NCBI GenBank assembly: GCA_963942565.1
Contig: OZ012685.1
Coordinates: 49,561,400-49,625,399, forward strand
Source of the DNA: Maea johnstoni
Taxonomy: Eukaryota > Annelida > Polychaeta > Spionida > Magelonidae
Direction: 5' to 3'
DNA length: 64,000 bases
The position numbers and the translations under genes are program-made. Below, piece by piece: positions 37,601 through 49,000 of the stretch. How positions within the stretch are numbered: position 1 is the first letter of the stretch; each line of letters begins with the position of its first letter. Under the pieces are notes generated by a model that made no database searches, was not told where the DNA came from, and saw only the letters and a program-made list of their open reading frames with translations.

Positions 37601-40600
37601 GTAACACAGGTCAGTAATTATACAATATCTTTTGGACGGATACAAGATTTAAGTGAGGGTAGTTCATTTATTTTATTATAAGGCAGGCCTCGAAGCTAAC
37701 TCAAACTGTTACTGGCCCTGTATGACCGGCAACACCTAGGATCTACTGGTCCTGTGAAATTTTAACTGGTCCTACAAATTTTTCTTTAATATAAAAAGAA
37801 AAAAACATTGCATAAAATCCACAGACAACATGATTTTTATTTATTTCATCTTCATTTCTTTCAAAAACATTTGCACATTCTTGCGAGGAAACTTGTGAAT
37901 TAGAATGTCCCCAAATGTTTCCTGGCCCTGTAGGACAAAAGATAAATATCTGGCTTGAGAATTGATCTAGAAGGAATGGAGAAGTGAAACTAGATTTAAT
38001 TTTCTACGCACTTTATTATGAAAAAACAAAAATTCTGAAGATGAAGATTTATATACATACCTTAAAATATCTATCATAGACAGTCTTGGTGACATTGAAT
38101 GTTCCTAATGTATCAATTTCAATGACTGTTTTAAATGCATTGTAGGACATCCCGCTAGCTGGTGCAAGGAAGTTTCCTGCAGCATCTACAAAGAATCAAA
38201 TAAGGAAATATACAGCTATATCTAATCAAATGAACTTATCAAAAATGAAAAGACACATTTATAGAGCTAGATATCTTCCTCTTTATACTTATTATTTAAA
38301 TGAGTTCCCATACCATCAGCTAGCCAATGTCCCTTTAAGTTCGATTATCAAAGACTAGCTTGAACAGCAACCAAAACAAACAAAAAAACATATGAGAACT
38401 GAGATAAAAATATCTACATATATGTATGCATTCAGATCTGGTTTTCACAATATATATTTCTATCTTAAGAATATTTAATCTTGAATGCACTTTCATCCAA
38501 CAGGAAAATATAACCATCTTATTATAAGCTGTTAATTGTACACTTTGACTTCCCATACTTATGTTTACAAAATGCATGCCAATGAACTACTGTATAACTG
38601 GTATTTTTTACAGGCATTTAATTTTCGCTATTTTCACGCTCCACATGATAGCGCCAAAATAACATCCTTCAAATAAACCTCCTGTTTCGTACCTCCTTTG
38701 TATTTCTGGTTGAATGCGCAAATTCCAAGTAGTACAAATACCCTCCAACAGGGCTGCAAAGCAAAATTTATAGCACTCCAAATTAAAGCCGTATACAGTA
38801 GATTTTACATTTCTCTTCCAACTCACTGTTTATAAGAATGTCAATTCTGTTGAAGCGCGACAATGCCTCGTCCACTGCAGCTATGATCTCTTGTGGCTGG
38901 TAGAAAAACAAAAAAAATACAGTATCGCATCAGCTGCTCAGATAATCAAGCATGATCATCAAAATAGAATGAATTAACCCTTATGCTGCTGGTGGCTATT
39001 GATGCAACATGATGCAAAAATCTGAAAAATGACCGAAACCCTGGCACATAGGTACTCATCTGAGAGCTATCCAATGAATACCAACACAACAGGGTTTAGA
39101 TGTCTTTCAAAAATCTTTGGATCCTTGTGTTTTGAACGAAAGTAGCCTCAGCATTGGAAGGATTAAGGGACGTGATTAGTATCTTTCTTAGAGCAAACCA
39201 GTCACATGTCAGAATCATACCTAGAATTTTTGGCTAATCATCTTTGAACTGTGCTTATTAGGTCACTTCATCTAGATTATGCAAGTCTTCACTTATTTCT
39301 ACTAAAACAAATACATTATAATATATTATTTCAGTCTATAAAAATTGGAGCAAATGAGGAGACTATGTAGTATATTGAAAACTCTCTCTCATCATTCAAG
39401 AAACTATACCTTGAAGAACAATTTTCAACTCTGTGGCCTGAAGCATGAAAGGTATATAATAATCCTTAAATCTGAGGGCCACAGCGTCAGAAGTCAAATC
39501 CCGCATTTGACTGTGTTACCCTCGTGAAATAATAATAATAATAATTATAATTATTATCATTTTTATTATAATCATTGTTATTTATATCATCATTATTATC
39601 ATTATTATTATTATCATCATTATTATTATTATCACTATCAACATGATACTTATAATAATTATCATGAATTATTATAATTATCATAAATATTATAATTGTT
39701 ATAACAATTACTATTAGTACTAGTAGTATAGTATAATTTTTATCATTATCCTACCTTTCTGACATCCATTTTGACAGTCAAACATTGCCCCCCAGTTGCT
39801 GACTCCAGCTTCTTGGCAGCTGCATGAAGTTTCTCCAAATTCCTGCTTGCAATAACTGTCTTGCAGCCATGCCTTGATTAAATAATTGTGAACATTCAAT
39901 TAAATATGTTTCAAATCACACACAAACATTTGCAATAAATAAACCTTGATGAATAGAGTAAAAGCACATAAAATATACTCCTAATACATTTTATCATGTA
40001 CTGAACCATTGAGAAACTACTTGCATATCCTACTCAGGGTCTTAGCCAGGATTTAGAAACTGGGTGGCCAAAATTGGCAAAATTTTGTAAAATTATTGGG
40101 AGTCATATTTTTCAAGGGAGATCATAATATATTGAGATTATAACCATAAATATGTGTTTACCAAATTGAAATCAAGCATACTATGCTTATTCGATGTCAT
40201 GGAAATTATATTACGGTTGAAAACTTGAAATTGACATTTAAGATAACCCACACAAAACAATTTAAGTGTCCTGAGGGGTGATTTTTGAGAGTTTGGGTCA
40301 AATTGGGTGTCCAAATGACACCCAGATGCACTGCTGGCTAAGACTATGCTTTGAGTATCATTGTTTTTTGTTAAAAGCACTGGGGAAATTGGGTTCCTCC
40401 CAAGGTGAAAGAATGATTATTTTCTCATCAATTTCCACATAAGTCAACTACCAATACAAAAGTAATCCTAAGTACTGTTTTTGGAAAATGGTGTCCCACA
40501 CAATGTCATGGGGTATTTAGATATTAGAATTCCATCAGGAGCAAACATTGCTGTTTTAAACAAATGTGTGTACTGCATAGCACACAATTATACCATGTAA

Positions 40601-42305
40601 CTTTACCTACAATCATGTTATCATGTTATCACGTACCTCATAAGAACTTCAGCAATAGTGAATCCTATGCCAGAACCACCTCCTGTGACAAATGCCACTT
40701 TACCTCTGAAATGGCAATGACCAGAAATGAACTTCATGAATAGAGGTATATTTCTTTATAGTCATCTGAAGTGCAATTCAGGGGAGGGAAGGGACTAAAG
40801 GTATATAAGAAATAGGAGTTTACCACACATGATAATAACAACTAAATATTTGCTATATTAGGAAGGACAAGTAAGAAAACAGGGGGCATTCACACTTGAG
40901 GCTTCGGCTAAGGCCTTTTAAGACTTAATACATGTAAATTCATTGTCTACAGACAGTACAGAGTAGTAATGTCAGTTGTAAACATGCAATCAAAGTGAGC
41001 CTGAAGCCCTAGTCTACTCCTAAGTCTTGTTGGTCACAACCAGACCCAGGACTGGGAATGCTGGAGACAGTTAAACTGGAAATACCCTTTGAAGAAATGT
41101 GTGACAATTGCGATTCAGGATTCGTGGGTAGATTTCGATTAGGGGATATGCCAAATTTGCACGTCTCTAAAAATGACTATTTTAAATGGTTTATCTAGAT
41201 AAAATCAGAGGGGGCGCATATTTCCTAGGAATATCGACCCAGGGGGATTATTTTCTAGTAAATTTGCAACCCCTCTCCTCTCCAAATCTTGAGGGAATAT
41301 TTCCTAGGAAATCTTCACCCCACCCTGAAAATCTTCACCCTCCCACCCACAGTACTAGTGATATTTTCCAATGTTATTTCTCCCAATGATGATATTTTCC
41401 TAGGAAATTCAACAACCCACGTTAATATTTTATCAAGAAATTTCACCCCACTGGAGTAAAATTTTTACCCTACCCGAGTAAAATAATTTTACGTATGTGA
41501 ACTAAACTTAAGCAATAATTGCAATCACAATTTTGGTTTCCTTACCCCAAATTTAACAGAGAAGAGGTGCAATTTTGAATATGATTTTTTTAATTCTAAA
41601 AATGTTATGCCAAACAGTAGAGTATTTTATTTCCTGAGAAAATATCTCCGCAGGGATTTTCAGGGTCAAGGGGGGGGGGGGGGGGGTCAGATTTACTGTT
41701 TCAAAATGCTGGCATTACTGCAGAGTGCTATATATATAACCACTTCTATGGAAAAAAGGGGGAAGATAACTGTCTTTTAACCAATGCACTAACTATGCCA
41801 GTGATCCCAACTTATTCCTTCTCTAAATCAAATGTTCAATATCACCACAGCCTTACAAGTTTATATATGCAAGTCATTAGTGTCCCAAATAAACTCTCAA
41901 ATAAAATTTTCAAGATCACAATGATTTATTCTATAACCAGGTATAGTAGATTTAGTAATCCGACCGGGAGCACCCCTTCTATTTATGCTTAATCATGTTC
42001 ATTCCCACAAGCTTACATGGGTGAGAGTAAATGCATGAACATTGACCCAAGACCAAGTCCAGTTCATGCACTACAACCACATCCCCACTGGACTGGCACT
42101 TCTACATGTACCAGTAAGCAGCGCACAAAAACAGCCTTAGAGCCGGTTTGTGTCGTCCAACGAGGATGACATTTAGTTTTACTGATGTCTTAGTTATGAT
42201 CTGTCGGAAATCACACTTTCCAAATATATACCTAAGCAGGTCGGGCTGGAAGAGGTATTTGAAGTCACTCAAACAAACATCTATGTCGTCTGCAACACCT
42301 GCCAT
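34458..42305 (-). CDS. DECR2: Peroxisomal 2,4-dienoyl-CoA reductase (DECR2), copy A
   Basis: NADPH-dependent short-chain dehydrogenase that reduces 2,4-dienoyl-CoA to 3-enoyl-CoA during peroxisomal beta-oxidation of unsaturated fatty acids. Exons (minus): 42305-42232, 40705-40637, 39872-39755, 38896-38827, 38185-38061, 37546-37453, 36480-36376, then either 35510-35266 (8a) or 34696-34458 (8b). All junctions are GT-AG with matching phases. Products are 299 aa (8a) or 297 aa (8b), against 292 in human DECR2. Motifs: N-terminal [20 protein letters not shown]; cofactor loop [14 protein letters not shown]; basic NADPH motif [44 protein letters not shown] with the SDR lysine; [23 protein letters not shown]-terminal SKL, a peroxisomal targeting signal 1. 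The gene is intact and faces IFT140 head to head. The first exon is short and TATA-less upstream. Confidence 0.93.
35266..35510 (-). other. DECR2: DECR2 copy A alternative last exon 8a (proximal)
   Basis: Acceptor TTTACAACAG. Encodes [60 protein letters not shown], and ends [10 protein letters not shown]. The last codons plus stop are repeated just downstream at about 35210-35245, so the 3' UTR carries an extra [10 protein letters not shown]-stop remnant. Confidence 0.85.
36126..36350. mobile_element. MITE present only in copy A (intron 7)
   Basis: Ends AGGCCTAAAAAAAGAAATTG and the inverse (...TTTTTTTTAGGCCT), sharing 'gtttgtttcctgtaac' in inverted form. The matching place in copy B (about 51370) is an empty site ('ttctcattcatataaagg'). 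A second copy of the family, present only in copy B, is at 60127-60693. Confidence 0.75.
36565..36766 (+). repeat. TTAACCCTT MITE in copy A intron 6
   Basis: Runs TTATCCCTTATGCTGCTGGT to GTTGGAAGGGTTAA. The equivalent intron of copy B has a family member in the opposite orientation (51525-51895), itself split by a nested element. Confidence 0.7.
37197..37267 (-). repeat. Duplicated exon-6 donor segment (decoy splice site)
   Basis: A 71 bp stretch repeats 37395-37466, including the last 14 coding bases of DECR2 exon 6 and its donor (CAGCCATAG|GTAACAC). Copy B carries the same duplication at about 52331-52398. It gives a decoy donor about 200 bp downstream of the real one. Confidence 0.6.
37684..37935. 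mobile_element. hAT-like MITE, right end lost (copy A)
   Basis: Begins CAGGCCTCGAAGCTAACTCA with 'actggccctgta' internal phrases. The copy B counterpart (52773-53022) is complete. Confidence 0.55.
38590..38798. mobile_element. TA-flanked MITE present only in copy A
   Basis: CTGTATAACTGG at the left and CCGTATACAG at the right, flanked by TA on both sides (Tc1/mariner-type). Copy B has the empty site near 54541. It lies ~30 bp from the exon 4 donor. Confidence 0.65.
38974..39166 (+). repeat. TTAACCCTT MITE in intron 3, copy A
   Basis: TTAACCCTTATGCTGCTGGT to GCATTGGAAGGATTAA, with an internal deletion. Shared with copy B (54701-54908), so it predates their split. Confidence 0.75.
39527..39725. 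repeat. (ATT)n-type triplet run
   Basis: Impure ATT/ATC triplets in DECR2 intron 3; a shorter version lies in copy B at 55261-55350. Confidence 0.8.
40034..40352. mobile_element. hAT-like MITE shared by both copies (A)
   Basis: Starts CAGGGTCTTAGCCAGGATTT and ends 'gggtgtccaaatgacaccca...gctggctaagac'; inverted ends of the CAGGGTCTTAGCCAG type. Copy B counterpart at about 55652-55907. Confidence 0.65.
41030..41175 (+). pseudogene. Integrin-alpha-like exon relic, copy A
   Basis: After an acceptor-like TTGGTCACAACCAG, the + strand encodes [45 protein letters not shown]. The 'leIPFE..C...C.S.l.g.f.l' spacing resembles a stalk region of integrin alpha chains. It lies antisense in DECR2 intron 1. 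Copy B has the same stretch (56625-56766) with several amino-acid changes. It is either a stray relic or a chance open frame. Confidence 0.25.
41186..41700. repeat. Intronic repeat rich in TTTCCTAGGAAAT
   Basis: The palindromic phrase TTTCCTAGGAAAT or parts of it recurs at least five times with C-rich 'accccaccctgaa' spacers, ending near a poly-G run (41669-41686). Same block in copy B at 56780-57262. Confidence 0.5.
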
Positions 42306-42560
42306 CTTGAAAGTGAAAACGAGGCTCTGTTGTCAAAATAAATATCATTTTCACATGCTTCACTACAATTCAGATTTAATGTCACTAAGATACCTTTTAG
42401 AGCAGAAAAAACTTTTATTGAGTTGTTTAAGATGATATATTGGTCTATAGACTAATGTGTATGGACGGAATAAATGTACATTGCATCGAGGCTACATCAA
42501 CACATACGGGCACTTCCGGATTTTTCCATACAGTTCAAAATGGAAGCAAGTTGTTGACAT
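42306..42560. promoter_or_regulatory. Candidate shared DECR2/IFT140 promoter, copy A
   Basis: Lies just upstream of the DECR2 start codon, on the IFT140 side. Contains the ETS-type site CACTTCCGG at ~42510, and AAAATGGAAGC at ~42537. No TATA box. It is highly conserved with copy B (57896-58150) although surrounding intergenic DNA differs. IFT140's first coding exon is preceded by an acceptor, so an upstream untranslated exon probably starts here. Confidence 0.4.
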
Positions 42561-43264
42561 GATGATCACTAACATGGGGCGAATTAAGGATGGAATTTAT
42601 CGAATGAAGGGGTTATTTTCCATTTTGAGAAGTTTTTCTGAAAGCACGTTGTATTGACAAGGCCTGGAAAAGAGTTGCAATACAGTTCATCATCGTTTAA
42701 GGATTTTATCACTCCTAAACCACTCAATATTTTTGGTTACCTAGGACTCTTTCCCTCTCCAAGGAGCACTGGGAGAGCACTTGTCATCTAGAAATAGGCA
42801 TTGGCTTAAAAAGCTGTTTGTCAGATATAGATCAAGACTTAAAGTTACGTAGTTTCCTACGTAGTAATTGGTAAGTGTGTATTTGCCAGGCAACATTGCT
42901 ATACAATTTAACTTAAATTTATTTTTTTCTCCATTTTTTAAACATTAAGAATAAGAATAAGATAAGTTCAATGAGGGATGTCATGTCAATCTACTCAAGT
43001 ATAATTGAATTATGGAATTTCATTTATATGAGACACCTCTCCATTCGATATTTCAAGTGCATTAATTTTAAAGATAATTCAAAGCCTACAAATGAAATTA
43101 AACAGTGATAAGCAATGTCAACAAGGAGCAGATTTATATGCACATTAACATTTTATTTAATAAAAACTAACAAAACAAAAAAGTCAGAAGCTCTATAGTT
43201 AAAGGCAGTTTTTTCATATTTGGCCATCAAATATTATTCGAATATGGTATTGATGATGTACTTA

Positions 43265-43618
43265 CAGGATTCGACGTTAAGGCTAGCCCCGGGCTAGTTA
43301 TAAATTGAAAGTCAGGACTAGTAACTTCTACCTGTGAGTAGCCCCAAGGGGCTAGATAGAATCAGACCATCAGCGCTTAAAAAAGTATGAAGCCCTCCTT
43401 TGGTTCTGCATACCTAGATGATAATAATACTCAATTCAACATAATACACTGCATTCTTTTCATGTTATCAACTTATTAGGCTATGGGGTAGGTCAATATT
43501 TGGAAAATGTTGTTATTGATATCATTATCAGGGCTAGGAATATTGTTTCAGGGCTAATAGAAGTTATGGTAACTAGCCCTGCTGGGCTCATGAAGTTTTT
43601 TCTTAGTGTTGAGCCCTG
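43265..43618. mobile_element. hAT-like MITE present only in copy A
   Basis: Left CAGGATTCGACGTTAAGGCT, right AGTGTTGAGCCCTG (inverse CAGGGCTCAACACT). Flanked by ACTTA on both sides, a 5 bp duplication. Internal phrases 'ggctagccccgggctag' and 'aactagccctgctgggct'. Empty site in copy B near 58835. Confidence 0.7.
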
Positions 43619-43734
43619 ACTTAATCTATTCATGCTTAAAATTTCCTTTTGAAGGAATTTTCTTTCAAGAAATGTTTTTAAAATACATTGTATCTAGAGT
43701 TGAACATATCTACATGCATGTATAGGTTTTTAGT

Positions 43735-44162
43735 CTAGGGATGTCATTGTTTAGAATTTTTTCTCGTTTCAATATATTGATAAATTGTTTTCGATTTCGA
43801 TTACTTCGATACGATGCATTGATATATCCATAGAAATTCTATCTATGCCATGATGGAATATCTTGAAGCATTTATGCTGTTTTTTCACCATTTTATGAGG
43901 GTCCTGCCTCATTTTATTGCTTCTTCTTGGAATGCAACAAGAAAAGTGAGGCATGACCATGTAGAGAAATGCTTTTAGAAAGTATGTGACTAGCAACACT
44001 AGTCAGCAATACTCAGCTCTCAATTTCTTCTCTAAGTGTCCATTTTCATGTTTTTGATATTTCGATACATTGCGATACATATTGACAAGTGAAAGCAGGC
44101 TGTATTGTTTAAGGAGAGTTATCGATATATAGAAATATGCCCCATATCAATGACACCCCTAG
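43735..44162. mobile_element. hAT MITE, 8 bp duplication, only in copy A
   Basis: Ends CTAGGGATGTCATT and AATGACACCCCTAG, flanked by the 8 bp direct repeat TTTTTAGT (43727-43734 and 44163-44170). The interior is AT-rich with TTTCGATAC motifs; the open frame at 43769-43999 is non-coding by appearance. Absent from copy B. Confidence 0.85.
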
Positions 44163-44893
44163 TTTTTAGTGTTCAGATGAACATCTTCAATTTCTTCAAA
44201 TACTAAAATGCCAACTATGCTTTTGCCTTAAAGACTTTCTCGAGATCAAAATTATCAGGCTGCTTTTGGCTGCTGTGAGCGTTAGAATTTAAGCAACTTT
44301 AGGCTGCAATGTATAGTGTGGCACTTCATCTTTAAGTACAGGATCTGCAAATCCAATGAGTAGAAAATGTGTTAAGAATAATCTGCTTTGATTAATGAAC
44401 GGTTTGGTATAGATGTCAACATTATTTTTAATATGATGCTGGCACTGTGCCATATAATTAATTGATCAATCATTTTTCCATGCTTACTGATTAATTGATC
44501 TTTAAGACAAAATTATTTTTGATTATATGTTCCTGCTTACATGGTCATTCAAAAGGGGCCTTATTTACTTGAAAACCATATAGTGAACATGACCATTTAA
44601 TTGCAATTCAAAATTTACGGGTAATCAGCCATATGTAGGATAGGCTGGCAAGTAGTATATATTAACATTGATAATAATCAATTTATGAATATCAATTAAT
44701 CTTGAAATATTTAAAATAAAAAATATAACATTTTTGTACCACTGTATTCTTGACATGCTGGAAAATGAATACAATAATATTTGAAAAAAAAAAGATTAAT
44801 CAATCAAAAATTTGGATGATTAATCGAGCTGAAATTTTTCAGCGATTCCCAGCAAGTGCTGCATTTAACCTTCTTTCATTTCAGGAATAAGCT

Positions 44894-47800
44894 ATGGCTG
44901 TCTATTTTGACCACCGGGTGCAGGCAGTCCAGCCGGGAACTGTTTCGGACTTTGCTTGGCACAAGACCTACCCACTTGTTGCTGTAGCTACCTACAATGA
45001 GACAAGTGGTGGCTCTGTCAACATCTATCAGGATGAGGTATGTCATTTAATCCTTCTAATCTTTTATTGGAAAATTCTTTAAAAATGGAAAATTTTGTGC
45101 CACACGTGTGGCAGAAACAAGGTTGTTCTGTGTAGGGCTGCACACCGTTAAGAATTAACGATTTGATATGATACTGATAACTTTGAAACGATACGGTTTC
45201 TTAACGGTTTTTTAACGATACCGCGTGGGACGAACTTCTGAAAAATAGACAAACTTTTGTATTCAAAACCTGTTGTTTTTTTTCCATGAAATATGATTTC
45301 AAATTCTTTGAATAAAACAGAATCGTATCTTTGATTATTATGAGTTTTATTTTGCCATAGAATATTAAATTTGAACGAATAATCCATTAAGAATTAAATA
45401 CGAAAGTATTGATGCCAATGGCGAGCCGTTGTTTCATTGAATCACGGCTTAGGAATTGCTCGGAGCGATGTCAACAGTAAGGTAAGGCAGTTTCCTCATA
45501 GCTGCTTTATCGGTTTTTCAAACCGGTTTATTTTGGGACGGTTATCATTATCATTAGGCAGCTTAATGATCGGTTTCGGTCTGCAACCGGTTTCCGGTGT
45601 GCAGCCCTAGTTCTGTGACAGTATACATTTATCTATTTATTGGTCTATAACCTTTGGTCCACCACACAATTACCAGTGCGGATCGCCGGAATTATCGATC
45701 TATTAGATGTGACATTGTACAGTATTTGTACTACAATGTAAGTAGTAAAGCTCGCAATATGTCGATTAATCGCTCGGCGGTTTCAGCTATTGCTCAAGCC
45801 GTTTCTTAGTGGCAAGTCCGACCTCTACTAATCAGAAATACCCAGAAATATGCTAACTAAAAAGAAAATGGTTTTCAAATCATTAAATCCATGATGAATA
45901 ACACATGTATGCCGTTCTAGCATATGTTATAACTTATATTGGGCAAGTCAAAACTTATGTCAGGCAATTAAAAATCATTAACTACTTGCCTGGCATGGTA
46001 AGTAAGTTCTGAAAATTACGTTGGTGCCTTAATTGTTTGTCTGTGTTACAGCAGGGAGAACATGTCCCAGGTGCAATTATTTGCTTGATATTGACATTTT
46101 CAGAAAATTCTCACTAGAAAATTAGGTGGCATGAAGTGGGATTTTTTAGTGTTTTGGGTGTCCTAATGATACCCAGACGCCGTCTGTCCTAAACCCTGAC
46201 TACAGTTAGTGATTTTCTGCCATTCTGATCTGTGTTACAGGGCGAACATGTCCAAGGTGCAGTTCTACAGCGCTCGGTGACAGTCACGAGTCAAGCGTGG
46301 CATCCCAATAAGAAGGTCCTGGCGGTTGGATGGGAGAGTGGAGAACTCATGGTGTGGAGTGAACAGGAGAAAGAGTTGTATGAAGTACCCTCGATGCACA
46401 AAGCAGAAATAACCGTCTTACAGTGGAGTTCTAATGCCACAAGATTAGTTTCTGGTGATATAGTAAGTATCTTTGATTATATATACAAGATGTAATTATA
46501 GTATACACATGGATCTCTTCATAAGTTTTAATTACTGTATATGGCTTTGATTTTGAGTGCTAAAATATTTGCTTTACAGCCCTGTTGGAGAGTATTTGTG
46601 CCACTTTAAATAAGCGCATTCAAGCAAAGATATAAAGGACATACAAAGCAGGATATTATTTTGGTGCTATCATGGGGAGCGCGAAAAAATACTAGAGAAA
46701 ATTAAATGCCTGTACAAATAACAAAAATTTATACAGTAATGTATTCATGGATAAAGATAATGTTAAGACACACCATAATACTGAAAACCCTATAAAAATA
46801 TGATTTCATGTACATATGGTGGATTCAGAGTCAAGTTATTAACATTTTTAATGATAAACAATAAAAGAAATGAAAATGAGACTCAAGGTTATGCTTTGAT
46901 TTGCTGATTTTATAGGTGTATTAGATTAACAAGAAACCAGTTGAATAGTTTTCTTAGTCACATTTCCCTTGGAAAAGGCCCAGAATATTCAGTCAATGCA
47001 GGGGTCCAGGCCTGTGAGAAGACTAATAGCATAATCTAAGAAAGATTCATTGCCGATTGCCATAGAACTCATTACAGAACCCTGACTACATCTAATCTCA
47101 CCCAATCTAGTGTCAGTGTGACATCACCAGGAGACAAAGAGGGTCTTGTATCGCTTACATTTCAAAGAAAGTTGCACACCAACATGCGCGGAACGCACCT
47201 CTTGAGCGATCCAGACTAACATCCAGGCTATTTGTTGAAGCCAGGCTGTATAGCGAGATCTGCTGGTTGCATATCGGGTGATTGACATTTGTGGCATAAT
47301 GCCTAGAGTTTATATAGAAACATGCCCAAGAAATTTCTATTTTTTTTTTTCAGTCCGGGTTTGCAGTAGTATGGAAAGCTGACATTAGAGGGCGCCTTCA
47401 ACAGAATCCATTGGTTCAACAAAATATTGGAGAGCCAGTAACACAGGTTGTTCTTAAACCCCCTCCGCCGCCAGATCCTGCAACGTGAGTATCTTATAAT
47501 TGGAAGGAATGGGTTTTTACATTGCTTTCAACAGCTTAGTTTATATTTTGACGAGATAGAAACCCGGAAGCGTGAAGAATTTCCCTACTCTAAAAAAATA
47601 TTTCCATGAGACCACCCCGCTCATTGGGTTCCAGCGGAGACTCAAATCTGCAAACTCACACTTGGGAGTAGTCATTGTAACCACTAGGCCATGGCCTAGA
47701 CTAAATTCTGAGTTTAGCCAGTGGGATAATTGTGGCGAAAACCAGAGTCCCCATCAAAAAACGGTGCCTTTACCTAAAATTACTGGCAATTTTCATACTT

Positions 47801-48651
47801 TCCCAGGCTGGAAATTGAATCCCTCTGTTAGTGGTGAGAAGCAGCGAGCAGTCAGAAGACCTCTTAGCCATCAGGGAAGACCACCCATATAAATGCGATT
47901 CAGATGAAGAAAAATAAAACTCATATGAAAAAATAAATAAAACTCAGATTTCACAAAGGGAAGGTACGATCATACCCATGCATATACTTCAGCAGTTCTG
48001 AAAAGCTGATTTCCTGTGCATTACTTAGTGCTCAGACGATAAATCGAAATATCGCCTTATTGATCGTCGGGCCATGATAGTAGTGCTATCGATAACTCAA
48101 TGAATTATCGATAATGAAAGATAATTCTCGTCAAAAAATAGAAGCACATGAAATGATATGAAATTTAGAAAAATGCAAGCTAACTACTCACCACAACGCC
48201 ACTTCTATTACTTTGATATACCGGCGTTGCCTTCTGGTAAATAAACCGCCATTTGGACTTCGAAAACACGCCACAAATGTGATTTTTGGTCAATTTCAAA
48301 ATGGCGGATGTTGTTTACCCGGAAAGTATCGCCAGTATAACAAGCCATCAGGAGCAGAATGTGGGTAAGTTCCGTGCCGCCTCAAGTTACGAAATTATCG
48401 TTTTTTATCGATAATCTATCGTCATATGGGACGATTTATCGATAGAAAAAAATCGGCCAAGTCCGAGCACTAGCATTATTATATTGTTGTGTTGTAGAGA
48501 TATCAGCACCTTGGCGCGGGCCGCAGTGAGTGGGGATGAGACACAGCTCTCGATATGTTCAACTGGAAAAAAGGCAAGAACAACATGCGCCTAGCATCCT
48601 CCTTAATCGGACCACAGGAAGCTACTACATTCTTCCTCGGTGGAGCCAATG
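44894..48651 (+). CDS. IFT140: IFT140 (IFT-A subunit), 5' part, copy A
   Basis: Core subunit of intraflagellar transport complex A, which drives retrograde transport and membrane-protein entry in cilia. Exons: 44885-45037 (ATG at 44894), 46241-46462, 47354-47484, 48498-48651; all GT-AG. Sequence: MAVYFDHRVQAVQPGTVSDF, then TYPLVAVATY and GGSVNIYQDE; exon 2 has AWHPNKKVLAVGWESGEL and HKAEITVLQWS; exon 3 SGFAVVWKADIRGRL; exon 4 DISTLARAAVSGDET and DMFNWKK. This matches the N-terminal WD40 propeller of IFT140 step by step (human: LAVGWETGEV, HTADITVLRWS, AAVSGDEKALDMFNWKK). Exon 4 has a frameshift: the expected SGDE(T)ALDMFNWKK is only in frame if one base is dropped or two added around 48541-48552. 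The exon is 150 bases from the N gap, so a contig-end base error is as likely as a real lesion. The rest of the ~1,450-residue protein is beyond the gap. Confidence 0.88.
45133..45609. mobile_element. hAT MITE, 8 bp duplication, only in copy A
   Basis: TAGGGCTGCACACCG at the left and CGGTGTGCAGCCCTA at the right, flanked by the direct repeat GTTCTGTG (45125-45132 and 45610-45617). It lies in IFT140 intron 1 and is absent from copy B. Confidence 0.9.
47520..47890 (-). repeat. tRNA-derived SINE (two tRNA-like modules)
   Basis: Read on the minus strand from 47885: a Leu/Ser-tRNA-like module with A-box region CCTGATGGCTAAGAGGTC and B-box-like GGGATTCAATTTCC (47811-47823). A second module follows with TGGCCTAGTGGTTA (47678-47692) and GATTTGAGTC (47638-47648). 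The element ends in a tail CTATCTCGTC...AAGCTGTTGAAAGCAAT. The first module is the source sequence of the minisatellite at 18079-19705. Copy B begins the same element at 63952 before the window ends. Confidence 0.65.
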
Positions 48652-48800
48652 GTAAGTAGCTATTACATAAATTATATATATTAGGGCTGGGCTCAATAGG
48701 CACAACATCGTGTGATCGGCAAAGTCGTAAGATCGATGTTCAACATGAGAGGACATCAATTGCCGAACTCGATACAGCCCCCCCTACCTCCATTGTATTT

Positions 48801-49000
48801 NNNNNNNNNNNNNNNNNNNNNNNNNNNNNNNNNNNNNNNNNNNNNNNNNNNNNNNNNNNNNNNNNNNNNNNNNNNNNNNNNNNNNNNNNNNNNNNNNNNN
48901 NNNNNNNNNNNNNNNNNNNNNNNNNNNNNNNNNNNNNNNNNNNNNNNNNNNNNNNNNNNNNNNNNNNNNNNNNNNNNNNNNNNNNNNNNNNNNNNNNNNN
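48801..49000. other. Assembly gap (200 N)
   Basis: Exactly 200 N, separating copy A from copy B. A round number of N suggests a scaffold gap of unknown true size. Confidence 0.99.

Larger units (their letters stand above)
33770..48800. repeat. Duplicated locus, copy A
   Basis: Aligns collinearly with 49007-64000 (copy B). Homology is first visible at 'tttcatagatatacaaatat' (33772 and 49009), the latter only 8 bases after the N gap. Copy B is cut by the window end at a point matching about 47570 of copy A. Gene content, exon sizes and most introns match; differences are substitutions, small indels and whole-element insertions. Confidence 0.9.

Noticed and set aside
42457-42657. 66-codon frame conserved in copy B (58047-58247)
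   Set aside because: All differences I saw between the copies change the amino acid, and it lies in the likely promoter/5' UTR zone, so conservation looks regulatory rather than coding.
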